Of a stretch of DNA of 64,000 nt, positions 35,245 through 43,811 are shown piece after piece; the first letter of the stretch is position 1, and every line of letters begins with the position of its first letter. The stretch spans positions 135,355-199,354 of the forward strand of contig CAZPHV010000002.1 in the NCBI GenBank assembly GCA_964586455.1, given 5' to 3'. Source of the DNA: Aquimonas sp964586455 (lineage in GTDB: Bacteria > Pseudomonadota > Gammaproteobacteria > Xanthomonadales > Xanthomonadaceae). Both the position numbers and the translations under genes were made by a program. The notes beneath the pieces were generated by a model. The model was not told the origin of the DNA. It did no database searches and saw only the letters and a program-made list of their open reading frames with translations.

Positions 35245-35456
35245 GCGCGGTCAAGAACGAGTTCGGCAAGTGCGGCGAAGTGCTCGACCGCACCCAGAAG
35301 CAGATCGACACGGTCAGCAAGAGCATCGGCGCCGCTGGCGTGCGTACGCGTGCGATCGAACGCAAGCTGCGCAGCGTGGAGACCCTGGAAGGCGCACCCG
35401 ACCTGCTGCAACTGGCCGCCGACAGCGAAGACGACGCCTCGGCGCCGGAGGATTGA
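35245..35456 (+). pseudogene. rmuC: Duplicated 3' fragment of rmuC
   Basis: The last ~70 codons of rmuC are repeated here without a start or the nuclease-domain core. It differs from the intact gene at 35272 (G for T, Phe to Cys). It cannot encode a working RmuC and is a by-product of the island insertion. Confidence 0.9.
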
Positions 35457-35457
35457 A

Positions 35458-36132
35458 ATGAACGCCCCAGCCACACCCCCGGTCGCGGTCGAGGTACTGC
35501 CGGTCACTCCGTTTCAGCAGAACTGCTCGGTGATCATTTGCCAGGCCACCAAGAAGGCCGCCCTGGTCGACCCCGGCGGCGAAGTCGACCGCCTGCTCGC
35601 CGCGGTCGCACGCCACGGCGCCACGCTGGAGAAAGTTCTGGTCACGCACGGTCATCTGGACCACTGCTCGGGCGTGGCCGAACTGCAGCAGCGTCTCGGC
35701 ATACCGGTGGAAGGTCCGCACCCGGTCGACGATTTCTGGATCCAGCAGCTGCCCACGCGCGCCGCGGAATGCGGCTTCCCGCCGGCGCAGGTGTTCACGC
35801 CCGAGCGCTGGCTGGCCCACGGCGACCGCGTGCAGGTCGGCGCGCTCGAACTTGAAGTGCTGCATTGCCCCGGCCACACCCCGGGCCATGTGGTGTTCTT
35901 CCTCCGCGAGGCGGGCTTGGCCTTCGTCGGCGACGTGATCTTCGCCGGCAGCATTGGCCGCACCGACTTCCCGCGCGGCAACCACGCCGACCTGATCCGT
36001 TCGATCCGCGAACGTCTGTTCGCACTCGGCGACCGGGTGCAGTTCGTACCCGGCCACGGCCCGGTGTCGACCCTGGGCCGCGAGCGGATGAGCAATCCGC
36101 ATGTGTCGGATGCGGCGGTTGGCGCTCGCTGA
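35458..36132 (+). CDS. MBL-fold metallo-hydrolase, GloB/YcbL-like (copy 2)
   Basis: 224 residues, the same protein sequence as copy 1 at 24852, including THGHLDHCSG, HCPGHTPGHVVFF and FVPGHGPVSTLGRE. The last ~30 codons use different synonymous codons (CGG, GTA, GGC, CAC and so on), so protein identity is kept by selection. Because the gene is followed by the CPXCG gene, I take this 3' end as the native chromosomal one. In copy 2 the upstream rmuC is only a fragment, so transcription may depend on island promoters. Confidence 0.9.
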   Translation: MNAPATPPVAVEVLPVTPFQQNCSVIICQATKKAALVDPGGEVDRLLAAVARHGATLEKVLVTHGHLDHCSGVAELQQRLGIPVEGPHPVDDFWIQQLPTRAAECGFPPAQVFTPERWLAHGDRVQVGALELEVLHCPGHTPGHVVFFLREAGLAFVGDVIFAGSIGRTDFPRGNHADLIRSIRERLFALGDRVQFVPGHGPVSTLGRERMSNPHVSDAAVGAR

Positions 36133-36388
36133 GGCGCATCGCCAAGACGACGACCACGCGATCGATGTCAACGCGACTCACCTCAGCCGCCGCGCGTGCT
36201 TGCTCCCCTCTCCCACAAGGGGAGAAGGGCTCGATTCGGCATTCGGTCGACGTCGCAGTCGCATGGCGCTCGTCAGGACCACGAATCGGCGGCAGCCACC
36301 GGCCTCGGCATGCCCTCTTTACGCGCGCGCTTCACGCCACCGGCTTCAACCATTCCCGATTCCCCACTTCCGATTCCCGGCCGTAAAC
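36133..36388. other. Intergenic with REP-like hairpin and GGGAATC heptamers
   Basis: 256 bases without a gene. It contains CTCCCCTCTCCC...GGGGAGAAGGG (36203-36230), the same repeat family as at 25708. It also has a run of ATTCCCGATTCCCC...CGATTCCCG heptamers (36351-36380), a dispersed repeat seen five times in this window. The run ends 9 bases before the CPXCG start. Confidence 0.6.
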
Positions 36389-36571
36389 ATGCTCACCGAA
36401 CGCCACATCCATTGCCCCTGGTGCGGCGAGGGCTTCGATGCCTTCGTCGATCTTTCCTATGGCGACGCCGAATACACTGAGGATTGCCCGGTCTGTTGCC
36501 GGCCGATCCAGCTCAACCTGCGCGTGGACGGCGAGGGTGAGCTGGATGATCTCGGCGTGCAGAGGGAGTAG
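36389..36571 (+). CDS. CPXCG motif-containing cysteine-rich protein
   Basis: 60 residues: MLTERHIHCPWCGEGFDAFV, DLSYGDAEYTEDCPVCCRPI, QLNLRVDGEGEL. Two CPxC pairs (CPWCG and CPVCC) about 24 residues apart make a zinc-ribbon-like site. The family name comes from the CPXCG motif and the function is unknown. The protein is full length for the family. In the presumed ancestral order it lies directly downstream of rmuC and the MBL-fold gene. Confidence 0.85.
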   Translation: MLTERHIHCPWCGEGFDAFVDLSYGDAEYTEDCPVCCRPIQLNLRVDGEGELDDLGVQRE

Positions 36572-36622
36572 TGCCGGCGGCGGCGGCGCTCCACGCACGC
36601 AGCGTTGTGCTGCGAGTGTGGA

Positions 36623-39600
36623 TCAGGGTTCGAAGCCGTTCGAGAACAGCGCGGCGGGCGGCACCTGCAGACGCAGGGCGGTGAACTTGGCGAAGCGGCG
36701 TTCGCCAAGCTCTTTGGCCATCACGCCGTCGGCGTAGAACACCGCGTCGCCGTTGTCGAGCAGCAGCTCGACGCTGCCACCGGTGGGGTCCAGACCGGGC
36801 TCGAATTCGACGATCGCCTCGTAGCTGCCCTGCAGGGCTACCGCCGGCAACACCAGCGGCAGCGCGCGTGGCGCGTGTGCGGCGTCGCCGCTCCACAGGA
36901 ACAGCCGGAAATCGGAGGGTGGCAGTTCGGTCGCGTAGTCGGGTGGGCCGGCTAGGATCAGATACTCGCCGTCCGCGCCGCGCTCAATGCTGCGGATCGA
37001 GCGGCCGCCAAGGTCGATGAAGATCGGCGCGCCGAAAGTGGCTGAACCCTGTGGACGCGAGCCCGGTTGAGTGTCGACCACCAACTCGGCGATGTTCAGG
37101 ACGGGAACGATCAGGGCCGGCGTCGCAGCGCCTCGCGGACGCAGCGGCGCACGAAACGCCAGCCACCCGGTGCTGTCGTCCGGGGCCATCGCGAGACCTT
37201 CGACATTGAAGCCCTCGCCGCTGTCCGCCTGCACGCCGGCCGCAGCGGCGGCGACGAATCCCAATGCATTCGCACCCAGCCCATGACCGTTGGCAGCGTC
37301 CCAGGCCAGCAGGTCATCGCGCAGGAAGTCGTAGCGGTCGACGTAGCTCAGCAGGGCCGTGCCCTCGGTCAGATTCAGATCGGTCGCAAACACACGGTTG
37401 CGGTTCGGGCGCAGGGCGCCGCTGCGGTTGTTGCCCAGCGAACCCATCCAGAACAGGCGGTCGCCGATCCGGGTCGAGCTTTCGATATCGACTTCGTCCG
37501 GCGAGGCGCCGCCGGCCAGCCCGAGTTCGGCGGTGAAGTCGTAGGCAGCCTGGGGCTGCCCGGACTGGTCGCGCGCGTGCAGTCGAAGCGCCTGGCCCTC
37601 GTCGTCGGCCACCAGCATCCACTCGGCATTGAGCGCGATCGCGGTCGAGGCATCGCTGCTACCGGTCGGGAAGTAGGCCTGGCCCGGGCCGGCATGGGCG
37701 GCCGAGGCCGCGTACTGGATCAGATACTGCGCGCTGCGTTCGGCTTCGTCGCGCACTTCGATGCGCAGCGTGCTGTAGCCGACGCCGATCGGCACGATCC
37801 GCAGCTGGCGCTGCAGGCCGCTGCCAGTCAGCAGCAGGCCCTCTGCAGGAACCACGGCGGGGTTGCTGCTGCTGACGCTGATCTGCAGTTGCTCAGGCGT
37901 GCTGTCATCGTCTTCCAGCACGAAGCCAATGCCGACGGTCGCGGCCGGATCGCTGGGGTCGTCGATCACCGCGCTGATTGCCGCACCACTCGCGCCCAGT
38001 CCGAGCAAGGGGCTGCTGGCATCGACGTCCACCACGATCCGCGGCACGCCGGGCTGCGGCGCGCAGGGGTCGAACGCCACGGCGGCCAGACTGCTGCGAC
38101 CCGGGCTGCCGATGTCGCCTCCGTTCGACGCGTAGGACCCCTCGCCATCGTTCGGCATGGCCAGCATCCAGCCCGCGTGCTGATTGGCGCCCAGCGCGGC
38201 CGGCGTCGCCCATGCGGCGATGTTTTGGGTGCGCGGGCCGCCCAGGCTCTGGTCGTCGTAGGTCAGGCGGTCGATGCGGCGACCGAAGCCGTCGTAGAGG
38301 TTGATCTCGTCGCTGCGGCCGATGCCGGGCTGCGAGCCGCCGATCACCTTGATGCCTGCGCAGAGGTTCCAGGCCTGGCGGAAGGCATCGGCGGTTGATT
38401 CGGTCAACACGAAGGACTCGCCCGCCTGCAGCACACCGACGGCGGAGAGATCGAAGCCACCCGGCTGACGTGCGCTGTCGCTGAAACTCCAGCCGCTGAG
38501 GTCGGCGGGCGCGTCGCCGACATTGGTGAATTCCATGAACTCGCCGTCGGCGCCGCTGTAGAGGTATTCGGTCAGGCGCAATCGCGGTCCGGCCGCCTCG
38601 CAGGCCTCAAACAGCACGCGCGCCCGGGTGCTACGGCCGGGGCTGGCAAGGAAACCGGCCGGGCTGCTGGCGACGATGCTGCCTTCCTGATCACCCGCCG
38701 CCGACAGCACCCAAGCCAGCGGATCGTTGTTGCCCAAGCCCGCCGCCGTGACCCAGGCCGACGAGGTATCGGTGCGCGGGCTGCCGACATAGCCCTGATC
38801 GTTGTAGACCAGCTGATCGACGCGCTGGCCACTGGCGTCGTATAGGTTGATCGCATCGCTGCGGCCGAGGTTCTGGGTGCTGCCGCCGATCACCTTCTGC
38901 GCTTCGCACAGACCAAAGCGGCTGCGAAACTCCGCCGCCGGCAGCTCGCTCAGGATCACCGCCTCGCCAGGCGCCACGCTGCCGAAGTCGGACAGAGCGA
39001 AGCTTCCGGGCAGATCGGTGTTGTCATCAAAACTCCAGCCCGTCATGTCGACCGACTGCTCGCCGATGTTGGTGAACTCGACGAACTCGCTACCGTTGTA
39101 GGCGAATTCGGTGATGCGCAGGTCGGCACGTACCGGCGCGGCGCACGGATCGAACACCACCGTGGCGCGACTGCTGCGGCCGGGGCTGGCCGGGTAGCCG
39201 TTGACCGATGCCTGTGAGCCTTCGACATCGCCGATGCTGGACAAGGTCCAGAGCGTCGGTGCATTCGCGCCGAGGCCTGTGGGCTGCACCCAGACGCTGG
39301 CGTTCTGCGCGCGCGGCCCGCCGAGGTTCTGGTCGTCGTAGCTGAGCCGATCAACCAGCGCATTCTGCGCGTCGTAGAGGTTGATCTCGTCGGCGCGGCC
39401 CAGCGCATGCGCGCTGTTGCCGCCAATCACCTTGATGCCCGCGCACAGGCGGTAGGCGCTGCGGAAGGTCTCGGCGGAACGCTCGCTGATCAGCACCGAC
39501 TCACCTGCCGCGACCACGCCGAAGGCGTCCAGCGGAAGGCTGCCCGGTTCGCGGGTGTTGTCGTCAAAGCTCCAGCCGGTGAAGTCGACCGGTGTGCTGC

Positions 39601-39721
39601 CGACATTGCTGAGCTCGATGAACTCCTCGCCGGCGTACATGAACTCGGTGATGCGGATCTGCGCCTCGGCGGGCGCCGTCGAGGTCGCGGCGAAGAGAAC
39701 GAAGGCGATCGTGCGGAGCAT
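36623..39721 (-). CDS. Secreted multi-domain protein with three lamin-tail domains and a DUF3616-like propeller
   Basis: 1032 residues from the ATG at 39721, which begins a good signal peptide (MLRTIAFVLFAATSTAPAEA). Three lamin-tail-like beta-sandwich repeats follow, each of about 190 residues. Their signatures are RITEFMYAGEEFIELSNVG, RITEFAYNGSEFVEFTNIGE and RLTEYLYSGADGEFMEFTNV, with ...GWSFDDN..., AGESVLISE, IGRSDEINLYD and RIDRLTYDDQ. After ~610 comes an Ig-like segment, then a DUF3616-like region (FWMGSLGNNRSGALRPNRNR, FNVEGLAMAPDDSTGWLAFR). The C-terminus ALFSNGFEP matches the -F(A/S)(D/N)GFE ending common in Lysobacterales secreted proteins, perhaps a sorting tail. Function unknown. 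Confidence 0.82.
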   Translation of the reverse strand: MLRTIAFVLFAATSTAPAEAQIRITEFMYAGEEFIELSNVGSTPVDFTGWSFDDNTREPGSLPLDAFGVVAAGESVLISERSAETFRSAYRLCAGIKVIGGNSAHALGRADEINLYDAQNALVDRLSYDDQNLGGPRAQNASVWVQPTGLGANAPTLWTLSSIGDVEGSQASVNGYPASPGRSSRATVVFDPCAAPVRADLRITEFAYNGSEFVEFTNIGEQSVDMTGWSFDDNTDLPGSFALSDFGSVAPGEAVILSELPAAEFRSRFGLCEAQKVIGGSTQNLGRSDAINLYDASGQRVDQLVYNDQGYVGSPRTDTSSAWVTAAGLGNNDPLAWVLSAAGDQEGSIVASSPAGFLASPGRSTRARVLFEACEAAGPRLRLTEYLYSGADGEFMEFTNVGDAPADLSGWSFSDSARQPGGFDLSAVGVLQAGESFVLTESTADAFRQAWNLCAGIKVIGGSQPGIGRSDEINLYDGFGRRIDRLTYDDQSLGGPRTQNIAAWATPAALGANQHAGWMLAMPNDGEGSYASNGGDIGSPGRSSLAAVAFDPCAPQPGVPRIVVDVDASSPLLGLGASGAAISAVIDDPSDPAATVGIGFVLEDDDSTPEQLQISVSSSNPAVVPAEGLLLTGSGLQRQLRIVPIGVGYSTLRIEVRDEAERSAQYLIQYAASAAHAGPGQAYFPTGSSDASTAIALNAEWMLVADDEGQALRLHARDQSGQPQAAYDFTAELGLAGGASPDEVDIESSTRIGDRLFWMGSLGNNRSGALRPNRNRVFATDLNLTEGTALLSYVDRYDFLRDDLLAWDAANGHGLGANALGFVAAAAAGVQADSGEGFNVEGLAMAPDDSTGWLAFRAPLRPRGAATPALIVPVLNIAELVVDTQPGSRPQGSATFGAPIFIDLGGRSIRSIERGADGEYLILAGPPDYATELPPSDFRLFLWSGDAAHAPRALPLVLPAVALQGSYEAIVEFEPGLDPTGGSVELLLDNGDAVFYADGVMAKELGERRFAKFTALRLQVPPAALFSNGFEP

Positions 39722-39894
39722 CGCAGCACCTGGAGTCCGAGGGACCCTCGACCTTGGCCGGCATCGATGAAGTCCCGGTGACAGCGCCATGGCAATTCCG
39801 CGAAGGCCTGCTGCGCCGGGCCCTGATACGTGCGCACGCCGGATCCCGTCATCGCCTGCAGAAGCGGCACGCTGTGTGCCGACGGAGATCTCTC

Positions 39895-41187
39895 ATGGCC
39901 GTGCTTGGCTCAGTTCTTCGCGGCGCCGCCGTGGCCCTGGCGGTGACCACGACCTCACTCGCTTCGGCCGGCAATCTGGGCCTGTTCCGGGTCACCGGCA
40001 GCAGCGGCAACCAGCCCAACGGTGACGTACAGCAGCCAGCCCTGCACGACGGCGCGCTGCTGATCGCCTACTCGACCAATGCCCGCAACCTCGGCCTCGA
40101 CCACCAGACCGGGTCGGCGCAGATCTACGTGCAGGACGCGGTCACCGACGCGCTCGAACTGATCAGCGCAGCACCCGGCGGCGCGGGCAGCAACGGCAAT
40201 GCCTACCACCCGGCCTTCAGCGGCGATGCCCGCTACGTGGCCTTCAGCAGCAATGCCAGCAACCTGATCGGCGGCGATGTGCCGCAGTTTTTCACGCTGT
40301 ACCGGCGCGATCGCATCGGCGGCGGCATCCAGCGCGTCTCGAACGGCATGAGCGGGCTCATCAACGGTCAGGCGCGATACCCGACCCTGTCCGACGACGG
40401 CCGCTACATCGCCTACTTCAGCCAGGCCAGCAACCAGGTGCCCGGCGACACCAATGGCCAGTCCGACCTGCTGCTGACCGACCTGCTGACCGCCACCACC
40501 GTGCGACTGTCGGTCAGCAACGCCGGCGCGCAGGTCGCCGATGGCGCGCAGGAGAACTGGATGCCGAGCCTGAGCGGCGATGCCCGCTATGCGGTGTTCA
40601 GCGCGCGCGGCAACCTCACCGCGATCCCCGACAACAGCGCGTTTCAGATTCACCTGCGCGACCGCCAGGCGCAGACCACCACCCTGCTCAGCCGCACCGC
40701 GCAGGGCCAGGCCGGCAATGGCAGCAGCGATCAGCCCAGCCTGTCGCGCAACGGCCGCTATGTGGCCTTCCGCAGCTTCGCGACCAACCTCGTCAGCGGG
40801 AGCCACAGCGGCCTGTTCCGGCTGGACCTCGGCAGCGGCCAGCTGCTGGCGATTGCAACGCCCCCGAACAGCTTCGCCTGCAGCCTGCCGTCAGTGTCCA
40901 ACCGCGGTGACGTGAGCTTCCTGTGTTCCGACAGCCCGGGCACGGGGCGCCAGGCCTGGTTGTTCCGTGCGCCGTCGAGTCTATTTCTGCTGAGCGGCAG
41001 CACCGGCGGCGGCGTCAGCAACGGGCTGGCCGAAAACTGGCATGCGATGGGCGACAACGGCGTGCTGATGGCCTACTCCTCGACGGCGACCAACATCGTT
41101 GCCGGCGATACCAACGGCTTGACCGATCTGTTCGTGGTCGCCGATGTCGACCGGCTGACGCTGCTGTTCGCCGACGGCTTCGAATAG
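39895..41187 (+). CDS. Secreted TolB-like beta-propeller (PD40) protein
   Basis: 430 residues from the ATG at 39895, with GGAG upstream and a signal peptide LRGAAVALAVTTTSLASA. Repeated PD40/TolB blades follow the pattern ...S.DGRYVAF.S.A.NLV.GD.N...D.F..D..: FSGDARYVAFSSNASNLIGG, LSDDGRYIAYFSQASNQVPG, DTNGQSDLLLTDLL, LSRNGRYVAFRSFATNLVSG, NGVLMAYSSTATNIVAGDTN. It ends LTLLFADGFE, the same C-terminal signature family as the divergent lamin-tail protein. Propeller proteins of this type usually bind partners; no enzyme motif is seen. Confidence 0.85.
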   Translation: MAVLGSVLRGAAVALAVTTTSLASAGNLGLFRVTGSSGNQPNGDVQQPALHDGALLIAYSTNARNLGLDHQTGSAQIYVQDAVTDALELISAAPGGAGSNGNAYHPAFSGDARYVAFSSNASNLIGGDVPQFFTLYRRDRIGGGIQRVSNGMSGLINGQARYPTLSDDGRYIAYFSQASNQVPGDTNGQSDLLLTDLLTATTVRLSVSNAGAQVADGAQENWMPSLSGDARYAVFSARGNLTAIPDNSAFQIHLRDRQAQTTTLLSRTAQGQAGNGSSDQPSLSRNGRYVAFRSFATNLVSGSHSGLFRLDLGSGQLLAIATPPNSFACSLPSVSNRGDVSFLCSDSPGTGRQAWLFRAPSSLFLLSGSTGGGVSNGLAENWHAMGDNGVLMAYSSTATNIVAGDTNGLTDLFVVADVDRLTLLFADGFE

Positions 41188-41262
41188 CCGCGTCGGAGCG
41201 GCGCGCCTCGCTGCGTATCTGCACTGACAGCGGGTCGCTTCGGCCCGGATCAGGAGTTCCGC

Positions 41263-41748
41263 ATGCGCCCACGTTCTCTGACTGCCCTCTTGCTCGGTCT
41301 GGCCAGCGCCGCCAGCTGCCTTGGGTTCGAGCCTGCCGAAGACATGCAAAGCGCCGAAGAGCGCGCCGCCGAACGGCCGCCTGGGGTCTGGCACGGACAA
41401 TGGATGCTGCGTCGCGATCATCCCGCACTGCGCACCCTGGGCGGTTCACGCGCGCTCGACATCGAGGTCTGGCACGGCATCGGCGAGCAGGAGGCCAGCG
41501 TGCAGTGGTCGACGGGCCCCGCGATCTGCCCCGAAATCCACGACGAGCCCTGTGAGTGGGTGGGCGCCTACGGCAGCAGCGAGGGCGCGGTCATCGACGG
41601 CCGCCTGCACTTCGCGATGCCACTGTCGGCCGACAGCGAAGATCCGCTGTTCGTGCAGCTGCCCTTGCCGGGTGCCGGGCGAGGTGCGGCGGTCAATGCC
41701 AGAGGCGGGATTGCGTTCCCGCTGGAAGCAGAACCCCGCGAGCGCTGA
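41263..41748 (+). CDS. Small exported protein, function unknown
   Basis: 161 residues from the ATG at 41263, preceded by AGGAG. The N-terminus RPRSLTALLLGLASAASCLG is a signal peptide; the Cys at about residue 19 makes a weak lipobox (AASC), so it may be a lipoprotein. The mature part is rich in Trp and acidic residues (RPPGVWHGQWMLRRDHPALR, ALDIEVWHGIGEQEASVQWS). One Cys pair (AICPEIHDEPCEW) could form a disulfide. I do not recognise the family. It is co-oriented with the propeller gene, 75 bases away. Confidence 0.62.
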   Translation: MRPRSLTALLLGLASAASCLGFEPAEDMQSAEERAAERPPGVWHGQWMLRRDHPALRTLGGSRALDIEVWHGIGEQEASVQWSTGPAICPEIHDEPCEWVGAYGSSEGAVIDGRLHFAMPLSADSEDPLFVQLPLPGAGRGAAVNARGGIAFPLEAEPRER

Positions 41749-41780
41749 TCGGCGGCGCCAAGTCCCGGCCGCGAGGCCAC

Positions 41781-41812
41781 TTGCGCAAACTGATATCACA
41801 TTGATATCGTCC
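41781..41812 (+). promoter_or_regulatory. Promoter/operator of the SPFH operon with paired TGATATC sites
   Basis: TGATATC occurs at 41791-41797 and again at 41802-41808. The spacing is 11 bases, one helical turn, and TGATATCA is itself a palindrome. TTGCGC (41781) and GATATC (41803) sit about 16 bases apart and could be the -35 and -10, so the sites overlap the promoter. Tandem short palindromes on one face of the helix are typical for ribbon-helix-helix dimers. The Arc-like gene two positions downstream is the obvious candidate autoregulator (inference). Confidence 0.5.
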
Positions 41813-41835
41813 TCCCGCACCTAAGGGAGGACACC

Positions 41836-42693
41836 ATGAAAGAACAGCCGCTCGGTTCGCTGCCCGGTATACCCACTGCCCTGGCCTTGTTGGCCGGAAT
41901 GCTTGCCATCGTGCTGCTGTTCATCGCCGGCTTCCGCGCGGGCCCGGCGCTGATCGTGCTGGGCCTGGCCTTCATCACCCTGGGCTTCTGCCTGGTCGGG
42001 CTGTACATGGTCGAGCCCAACCAGGCGGCGGTGCTGAGCCTGTTCGGCCGCTATGTCGGCACCGTCAAGGACACCGGTCTGCGCTGGAACAACCCGTTCT
42101 TCGCCAAGCGTCTGGTCTCGCTGCGCGTGCGCAACTTCGAAAGCGGCAGGCTCAAGGTCAACGAGCTTGAAGGCAGCCCGATCGAGATCGCTTCCGTCAT
42201 CGTCTGGAAGGTGGTCGACTCGGCCGAAGCCGTGTTCAACGTCGACGACTACGAAAGCTTCGTGCATATCCAGTCGGAGTCGGCACTGCGCGCGATGGCC
42301 AGCAGCTATCCGTATGAGCCGCACAACGAGGGCGACATCGCCCTGCGCAGCCACGCCGCCGAAGTGTCGAAGCACCTGACCGAAGAGATTCAGGCGCGGC
42401 TGGACCAGGCCGGCGTGGAAGTGATCGAGGCGCGCATCAGCCACCTCGCCTACTCGCCCGAGATCGCCCAGGCCATGCTGCAACGCCAGCAGGCCAATGC
42501 GGTGATCGCCGCGCGCACGCGCATCGTCGAGGGTGCCGTCGGCATGGTCGAGATGGCGCTGGACAAACTGGCCGAGCGCAACGTGGTCGAACTCGACCCC
42601 GAGCGCCGCGCCGCCATGGTCAGCAACCTGCTGGTGGTCCTGTGCGGCGACCGCAGCCCGCAGCCGGTGCTGAACACCGGCAGCCTGTACTGA
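41836..42693 (+). CDS. SPFH/band-7 domain membrane protein
   Basis: 285 residues, start supported by GGGAGGA. Two N-terminal membrane helices (ALALLAGMLAIVLLFIAGFR, GPALIVLGLAFITLGFCLVG) are followed by the SPFH domain: MVEPNQAAVLSLFGRYVGTV, KDTGLRWNNPFF, SPIEIASVIVWKVVDSAEAV, then the helical part QARLDQAGVEVIEARISHLA and YSPEIAQAMLQRQQANAVIA. SPFH proteins oligomerise on membranes and organise protease or microdomain complexes. It is the first gene of a three-gene operon with the RHH regulator and a mini membrane protein. Confidence 0.9.
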   Translation: MKEQPLGSLPGIPTALALLAGMLAIVLLFIAGFRAGPALIVLGLAFITLGFCLVGLYMVEPNQAAVLSLFGRYVGTVKDTGLRWNNPFFAKRLVSLRVRNFESGRLKVNELEGSPIEIASVIVWKVVDSAEAVFNVDDYESFVHIQSESALRAMASSYPYEPHNEGDIALRSHAAEVSKHLTEEIQARLDQAGVEVIEARISHLAYSPEIAQAMLQRQQANAVIAARTRIVEGAVGMVEMALDKLAERNVVELDPERRAAMVSNLLVVLCGDRSPQPVLNTGSLY

Positions 42694-42699
42694 CGGCCG

Positions 42700-42888
42700 A
42701 TGAGCGAAAAGAAAGCCTATCCGCTGCGAATCCGCGCCGAGGTCATCGACGCGATGCAGCTGTGGGCGGACGACGAGCTGCGCTCGCTGAATGCGCAGAT
42801 CGAATACGTACTGCGTGAGGCCCTGCGGCGCAGCGGCCGCTTGAAGGCGGCACCGCCGGCACCACCGGTTCTAGAGCCCGAAGACTGA
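42700..42888 (+). CDS. Arc-family ribbon-helix-helix DNA-binding protein
   Basis: 62 residues: SEKKAYPLRIRAEVIDAMQL, WADDELRSLNAQIEYVLREA, LRRSGRLK. It has the Arc/MetJ RHH pattern: a short beta strand YPLRIRAEV, helix 1 IDAMQLWADDE, turn LRS, and helix 2 LNAQIEYVLREALRRSG with the RSLNAQIEYVLREAL signature. It starts six bases after the SPFH stop. No toxin partner is evident, so it is probably an autoregulator of this operon, acting at the paired TGATATC sites upstream of the SPFH gene. Confidence 0.85.
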   Translation: MSEKKAYPLRIRAEVIDAMQLWADDELRSLNAQIEYVLREALRRSGRLKAAPPAPPVLEPED

Positions 42889-42907
42889 AGACCACAAGGA
42901 GAGCCCG

Positions 42908-43069
42908 ATGATTCGTGGATGGATCACCCTGCTGATCGCGCTCTCCGCGCTTGCCGCTTACGGTTTTGGCCTTGAACATTCAGCCTGGGGCCTGGTGGCC
43001 TTCGGCGCAGGGCTGGAGCTGTGGTTCTGGATCCGCGTAGGGCCGCGCACGCGGCAGCCGCCGCCCTGA
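42908..43069 (+). CDS. 53-residue mini membrane protein
   Basis: ATG at 42908 with AAGGAGAG upstream. It encodes MIRGWITLLIALSALAAYGF, GLEHSAWGLVAFGAGLELWF, WIRVGPRTRQPPP and stops at 43069. Two hydrophobic segments are separated by a short loop, and the tail is basic and proline-rich. It begins 20 bases after the RHH gene and completes the SPFH operon, where a small membrane subunit could associate with the SPFH oligomer. No named family is recognised. Confidence 0.7.
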   Translation: MIRGWITLLIALSALAAYGFGLEHSAWGLVAFGAGLELWFWIRVGPRTRQPPP

Positions 43070-43811
43070 AGAGCTACCCCATAGCGACTAGCCCGGACTT
43101 TTCTCACCCGTCGCGAATGCTCGTGCCGCGATCGGGGAGAATGGCGCCGCGCGACCGGTGCTGGGGCGTGAAGCACGATCATGCAGCGATACCCAGTGCC
43201 CGTAGCCTGAAGCTGCCAGAACCCATGGGCGGCAAGATCTTCCGGGCATGATCGGGCACGGGTGCGAAGGATCCCGGCAAGAGAAGCTCTGTCTGAACAA
43301 CACTCACAAACGTCTCATCGGCATCCATCGGGCGATGTGCACCGACTCCTCAGAAGCGCGGTATCTCCGCGAAGCGCACCCAGACCACAGCAGTCTTGGG
43401 GGTGAACGGCACGCTAAGTCTCGACGAGTGATGCTCCAGCGCAGGCCGAATATGCCCTCGCTTGCTTGAGCGCGATCGAGTGCACGGAATGCGCGAACGC
43501 GCACCAGCTGAAAGCATTGGAAATTGGGTCGGACCCTGGGTTTTTCAGTGCCTCCCACGAGGTAGGTTCGGAGATTCCCTGGTCGAAGCAAGGCCGGCGC
43601 CAATCCCATCGCCTCGCGCCCGTGCTTGAGACTCCCCCATGAACGCGTCGCCCCAACGTCTGCCGCCCGGCATCTCAGCGTCTGCGCGATTGATCGAAAT
43701 GGACAGCGTTTTACGAGTAGGCAGTGGACGGACCCGGTCGTGCGGCATGGAACGGGTGGGAGTTTGTCTGCTTCGCCTTCGGCGTAGCCTCGATCAGGAA
43801 CGCGGTCGCGG
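43070..43811. other. Gene-poor gap upstream of the RiPP cluster
   Basis: 742 bases. The sequence is less GC-rich than its neighbours, with mixed codon signals. Open frames on both strands (for example 43304-43867 reverse) have no family features and cross the start of the hlyD-like gene, so I call none. The RiPP-cluster promoter must lie here; I could not place it with confidence. The composition change starts around 43070 and may mark the left edge of a horizontally acquired segment. Confidence 0.4.

Larger units (their letters stand above)
35245..36142 (+). repeat. Long direct repeat, copy 2 (rmuC 3' fragment plus MBL-fold gene)
   Basis: Right-hand partner of 24639-25536. The left junction at 35245 fuses the truncated effector directly to rmuC sequence. 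The right end merges at 36143 into unique sequence that leads to the CPXCG gene. This copy carries the probable native downstream neighbour, whereas copy 1 carries the native upstream neighbour (intact rmuC). That is the arrangement left by a single-crossover insertion or a flanking duplication. Confidence 0.93.
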
